Assembly (NCBI RefSeq): GCF_030913705.1
Contig: NZ_CP133190.1
Coordinates: forward strand, 6,326,001 to 6,390,000
DNA length: 64,000 nucleotides
Source: Anaerocolumna sp. MB42-C2
GTDB lineage: Bacteria; Bacillota; Clostridia; Lachnospirales; Lachnospiraceae
Reading direction: 5' to 3'
In this document: positions 60,858 to 64,000 of the stretch, in pieces
Numbering within the stretch: the first letter of the stretch is position 1
How the letters are laid out: each line of letters starts with the position of its first letter
Notes under the pieces: generated by a model
Told to the model about the DNA's origin: nothing
Database searches by the model: none
The model's input: only the letters and a program-made list of their open reading frames with translations
Made by a program: the position numbers and the translations under genes

Positions 60858-62390
60858 ATGAAGACGGTTGTTAATTCTGCTCGTATGAAAGCAGTTGACG
60901 ATTATACAATTGAAAAAGTTGGTATACCTGCTGTCGTATTAATGGAACGTGCTGCGTTATCAGTTGTAGATGCAATGAAAGAACATGGTTTAGCAAAGGA
61001 AAAAATACTGGCAGTGTGCGGTATGGGTAATAATGGTGCAGATGGAATAGCAGCTGCACGTATCTTGTATCAGCAAAGATATGCGGTTGATATTTTGCTG
61101 GTTGGCGATGAAGATAAAGCATCTCCTCTGTTAAAACAGCAAATAATAATTGCCAGAAATTTAGGTATATCTATATATAACAATATAGCTATCGCTGAAT
61201 ATACTATTATAATAGATGCGATCTTTGGAATCGGGCTTAGCAGGGATGTAACCGGTATTTACAAAGAAATTATCAAAGAAATTAATTCAGGCTGCCATAA
61301 GGTATTTTCCGTTGATATACCCTCGGGGTTGTCGGCAGATACTGCAAAACCTATGAATATTGCCATAAAAGCGGATTATACCATAACTTTCGGGTTAAAC
61401 AAAATTGGTCTTATTTTATATCCGGGTTGTGAATATGCCGGCAATGTGCTAGTTGCGGATATTGGATTTCCGGAGCTTGCAGTTAAGCAGGTTAATTCGC
61501 CCTATTATATTTATGATACGAGTGATCTGAATAAATTACCGAAAAGATTAAATTATTCTAATAAAGGAACCTATGGTAAAGTATTAATTATTGCAGGTTC
61601 TGTAAATATCAGCGGAGCTTGTTATTTTTCGGCAAAATCGGCATATCGATCAGGTTCCGGTTTAGTTAAGGTGGTAACTGTGGAGGAAAACAGGGTTATA
61701 ATACAGTCGCAATTACCGGAAGTCTTACTTTATACTTACCAATCTGCTTCCTGGGATGATTATACTGACGAACAAATTCTGAAAGAAATAGAATGGGCAA
61801 ATGTTATAGTAATCGGACCGGGTATTGGTATGAGCAATGCATCGGAACGATTATTGGAGTTAGTTTTAAAACATGCAAAAACTCCGGTAATAATAGATGC
61901 CGATGGTATAAATTTATTAGCTGAAAAAGTTAATTCGATGCATAATAATAAAAGCAGATTAGAAAATATAGGATCTATCTTACCGAAAGAAACAATCTTA
62001 ACTCCTCATTTAAAAGAATTATCAGTTTTACTGGAAGTGCCGATAGATAAAATTGTAAATAATTTATTGGATACTGCAGATTTATGTGCTTTTAATAATG
62101 AAACAATTACTGTATTAAAAGATGCTAGAACCATCGTTGCTAATGATAATGAAAGATATATTAATGTTTCGGGAAATAATGGAATGTCAACCGGTGGTTC
62201 AGGAGATGTATTAACGGGGATTATTGCAGCTTTTATTGCACAGGGAATAGAAGCAAAAGAAGCGGCTAAACTGGGAGTTTATATACACGGTCTGGCCGGT
62301 GATAAAGCACGCGAATCGAAAGGAAGCTATGCTTTAATTGCCAGTGATATAATAGATGCACTGGAACAGGTATTTGATGTTAATGAATAA
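60858..62390 (+). CDS. nnr: bifunctional NAD(P)H-hydrate epimerase/dehydratase
   Basis: A 510-residue repair enzyme for damaged NADH and NADPH. Residues 1-~210 are the epimerase (YjeF_N; CGMGNNGADGIAAARILYQ), and ~225-510 the ADP- or ATP-dependent dehydratase (NKGTYGKVLIIAGS, GPGIGMS, GNNGMSTGGSGDVLTGIIAA). The ATG at 60858 matches the family start MKTVVNSARMKAVDDYTI and has GGGTG upstream; an ATG four codons earlier is possible. It lies between acpS and alr. Confidence 0.93.
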   Translation: MKTVVNSARMKAVDDYTIEKVGIPAVVLMERAALSVVDAMKEHGLAKEKILAVCGMGNNGADGIAAARILYQQRYAVDILLVGDEDKASPLLKQQIIIARNLGISIYNNIAIAEYTIIIDAIFGIGLSRDVTGIYKEIIKEINSGCHKVFSVDIPSGLSADTAKPMNIAIKADYTITFGLNKIGLILYPGCEYAGNVLVADIGFPELAVKQVNSPYYIYDTSDLNKLPKRLNYSNKGTYGKVLIIAGSVNISGACYFSAKSAYRSGSGLVKVVTVEENRVIIQSQLPEVLLYTYQSASWDDYTDEQILKEIEWANVIVIGPGIGMSNASERLLELVLKHAKTPVIIDADGINLLAEKVNSMHNNKSRLENIGSILPKETILTPHLKELSVLLEVPIDKIVNNLLDTADLCAFNNETITVLKDARTIVANDNERYINVSGNNGMSTGGSGDVLTGIIAAFIAQGIEAKEAAKLGVYIHGLAGDKARESKGSYALIASDIIDALEQVFDVNE

Positions 62391-62435
62391 ATATTTGGGC
62401 ATATGAGGATACCCTGGTATGGATTGGAGGAACAT

Positions 62436-63632
62436 ATGACAACAGGTTTCACACATTTAACTTCGCTTGATAAAGCAGAAGAAAGATATTTTAGGGTAAC
62501 AGCTGGTATTAACCTTGATGCTATTTGCGAAAATATATTAAACACTAGGAAATTAGTAAATAACACCACTAAAATAATGGCAATAATAAAAGCAGATGGT
62601 TACGGTCATGGTGCAGTACCAATAGCAAAAGCATTGGATCAGATTGGTATTGATGCATTTGGAATTGCTATTTTAGAGGAAGGAATCGAATTAAGAAAAG
62701 CAGGAATTAAACAGCCACTTTTGATTCTTGGATATACCCCTGCAGAACAGTTTAAAGAACTGGTAAAGTATGATATTACTCCGGCTATTTTTCAGTACTG
62801 TGCGGCTGAAGAACTGTCAAAAGAAGCAATTAAACAGAACAAAACAGCGAATATCCACATTAAACTGGATACAGGAATGAGTAGAATTGGATTTAGCGAT
62901 AAAATAGAGAGTATTGATGAAATTAAGAAAATTGCATCACTAAAAGGGGTAAAGATTGAGGGTATCTTTTCCCATTTTGCCTGTGCTGATGAAAAGGATA
63001 AAACATCATCCAGAAACCAATTAAAAAGATATCTTACTTTTGTAAAACAGCTGGAAGAAGAAGGTATAGTAATACCCATTAAGCATATTGCAAACAGTGC
63101 AGGAATTATAGAATTACCAGAAGCACAGATGGATATGGTTCGCAGCGGAATCTCTACTTATGGACTGTATCCTTCCGAAGACGTTGATAAGACTAAAATT
63201 AAGTTAAAACCGGCCTTGGAAATTAAGACTCATGTTAGTTATGTTAAAGAGGTAGATGCAGGTGTTGGTGTAAGTTATGGCAGTACATATGTTACAACGA
63301 AGAAAACGCGAATTGCTACTATACCTGTTGGCTATGGAGATGGTTATCCAAGACTTTTATCATCAAAAGGCAGAGTTTTAATTCATGGTAAATATGCTCC
63401 TATCATAGGAAGAGTATGTATGGATCAATTTATGGTTGATGTTTCTGATATAAATAATGTCAAACAGGGTGATACGGTTACTTTACTTGGTAATGACGGG
63501 GAGTTGACAATTACAGTAGAAGAATTAGCGGCTATGGCATATTCCTTTAATTATGAGTTTATTTGTAATGTAGGAAAAAGAATACCACGGATTTATTTTC
63601 AAAAAGGTAAGATAATTGACATAAAGGAATAA
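62436..63632 (+). CDS. alr: alanine racemase
   Basis: A 398-residue PLP enzyme making D-alanine for the cell wall. The PLP Lys is Lys52 in AIIKADGYGHGAV; the opposing catalytic Tyr is in VGVSYGSTY, and CMDQFMVDVS is the usual C-terminal block. A 19-residue lead precedes the RVTAGINLDAI start of the barrel. The ATG at 62436 follows TTGGAGGAACAT; an upstream ATG at 62403 lacks a site. No terminator follows, and mazF begins 200 bases later. Confidence 0.95.
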   Translation: MTTGFTHLTSLDKAEERYFRVTAGINLDAICENILNTRKLVNNTTKIMAIIKADGYGHGAVPIAKALDQIGIDAFGIAILEEGIELRKAGIKQPLLILGYTPAEQFKELVKYDITPAIFQYCAAEELSKEAIKQNKTANIHIKLDTGMSRIGFSDKIESIDEIKKIASLKGVKIEGIFSHFACADEKDKTSSRNQLKRYLTFVKQLEEEGIVIPIKHIANSAGIIELPEAQMDMVRSGISTYGLYPSEDVDKTKIKLKPALEIKTHVSYVKEVDAGVGVSYGSTYVTTKKTRIATIPVGYGDGYPRLLSSKGRVLIHGKYAPIIGRVCMDQFMVDVSDINNVKQGDTVTLLGNDGELTITVEELAAMAYSFNYEFICNVGKRIPRIYFQKGKIIDIKE

Positions 63633-63831
63633 ATTTTATTTATTCTCATTAACAGTAGTTATGGGTAAATGATTGCCACTGTAAAATGAAAAGTTTACAA
63701 GTTTCTTAAGGGGCATCTGAATAAGTACTAAATTTTTGCGATTCATCACATAAAAGAAAACATTTTATGGAATACACCAGTCAAAATTGGGAAATAATAA
63801 GACTAAAGCCATAAAATGGAGTGTGATAAAA

Positions 63832-64000
63832 GTGATAATTAAAAGAGGCGATATATTTTATGCAGATTTAAGACCAGTTATTGGATCTGAACAGGGAGGA
63901 GTAAGACCTGTTCTGATTATTCAAAATGATACAGGAAATAAACACAGCCCAACTGTAATATGTGCTGCTATTACGTCTAAAATGAATAAGGCGAAACTTC
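63832..64000 (+). CDS. mazF: MazF/PemK-family endoribonuclease, N-terminal part
   Basis: The first 56 codons of a toxin-type mRNA interferase; the gene runs off the window. The start is GTG at 63832 with GGAG ten bases before. The frame reads IIKRGDIFYADLRPVIGSEQ, then GGVRPVLIIQNDTGNKHSPT and VICAAITSKMNKAKL, the classic NdoA/MazF N-terminus. In Bacillus the antitoxin lies between alr and this gene; here the 63633-63831 gap has no credible antitoxin frame, only a CATAAAA/TTTTATG hairpin at 63749-63769. Confidence 0.88.
   Translation, partial: MIIKRGDIFYADLRPVIGSEQGGVRPVLIIQNDTGNKHSPTVICAAITSKMNKAKL

Overview
The window looks like a chromosomal segment of an anaerobic, motile, spore-forming low-GC Firmicute, most likely Lachnospiraceae (the Lachnoclostridium/Anaerocolumna neighbourhood). 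This placement is inferred from gene content and from AT-rich genes led by AGGAGG-type ribosome binding sites; no rRNA or other marker is present. Supporting genes are pyruvate:ferredoxin oxidoreductase, a second 2-oxoacid:ferredoxin oxidoreductase, rubrerythrin, Rex, a SigI/RsgI pair, a Re-citrate-synthase-like gene, an H-NOX chemoreceptor and spore-type small proteins. No rRNA, tRNA, CRISPR array, prophage or complete transposon was seen. The only mobile element recognised is a 5' fragment of a group II intron.

Layout. 1-2.5 kb: polyamine ABC transporter (potC fragment, potB, potA) behind an XRE-cupin regulator, minus strand. 2.9-4.8 kb: aroC and two small genes. 5.2-8.4 kb: two-subunit 2-oxoacid:ferredoxin oxidoreductase and rubrerythrin. 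8.5-10.8 kb: a cytosolic subtilase and an Fpg/Nei-like protein lacking the usual catalytic proline. 11-16 kb: an MltG-like lytic transglycosylase, Hsp20, and a three-gene envelope cassette (secreted Cys protein, DUF2318, HMA-SafE-cupredoxin) that probably handles copper or a similar metal. 16-19.4 kb: a chemoreceptor and a collagen-like surface protein. 19.4-23 kb: hexuronate operon uxuA-uxuB-gntR. 23-25.2 kb: sigI-rsgI. 25.4-29.1 kb: msrA, a tandem GNAT, the intron fragment, a DUF3793 gene under two Fur-like boxes, a 39-codon ORF and tcdA. 29.3-39 kb: sbcD-sbcC, a GGDEF-EAL protein and topB. 39.2-43 kb: a spore-type small protein and PFOR. 43-45.8 kb: metN-metI-metQ. 46-52 kb: a Cache chemoreceptor, asnB and the H-NOX chemoreceptor. 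52-56.8 kb: carbamate kinase, then Re-citrate synthase-like, isocitrate dehydrogenase and GntR. 56.9-64 kb: ABC-F ATPase, rex, a coiled-coil protein, acpS, nnrE-nnrD, alr and the start of mazF.

How the genes fit together. Much of the window is anaerobic carbon flow and redox. PFOR makes acetyl-CoA; the Re-citrate-synthase-like enzyme and isocitrate dehydrogenase could lead on to 2-oxoglutarate for glutamate; the second 2-oxoacid oxidoreductase exchanges electrons with ferredoxin; Rex reads NADH/NAD+. Oxygen defence and sensing recur (rubrerythrin, MsrA, H-NOX receptor). Two separate GntR operons share the same layout and a similar palindrome at the promoter.

The most interesting points are the H-NOX chemoreceptor with every residue of the known O2-binding network, the metal cassette, the Fpg-like protein without its nucleophile, structured intergenic elements near 5.0, 11.0 and 52.0 kb, a dispersed element in two copies just after terminators (12.6 and 45.9 kb), and the DUF3793 gene under apparent iron control. 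No single large undescribed system was evident.
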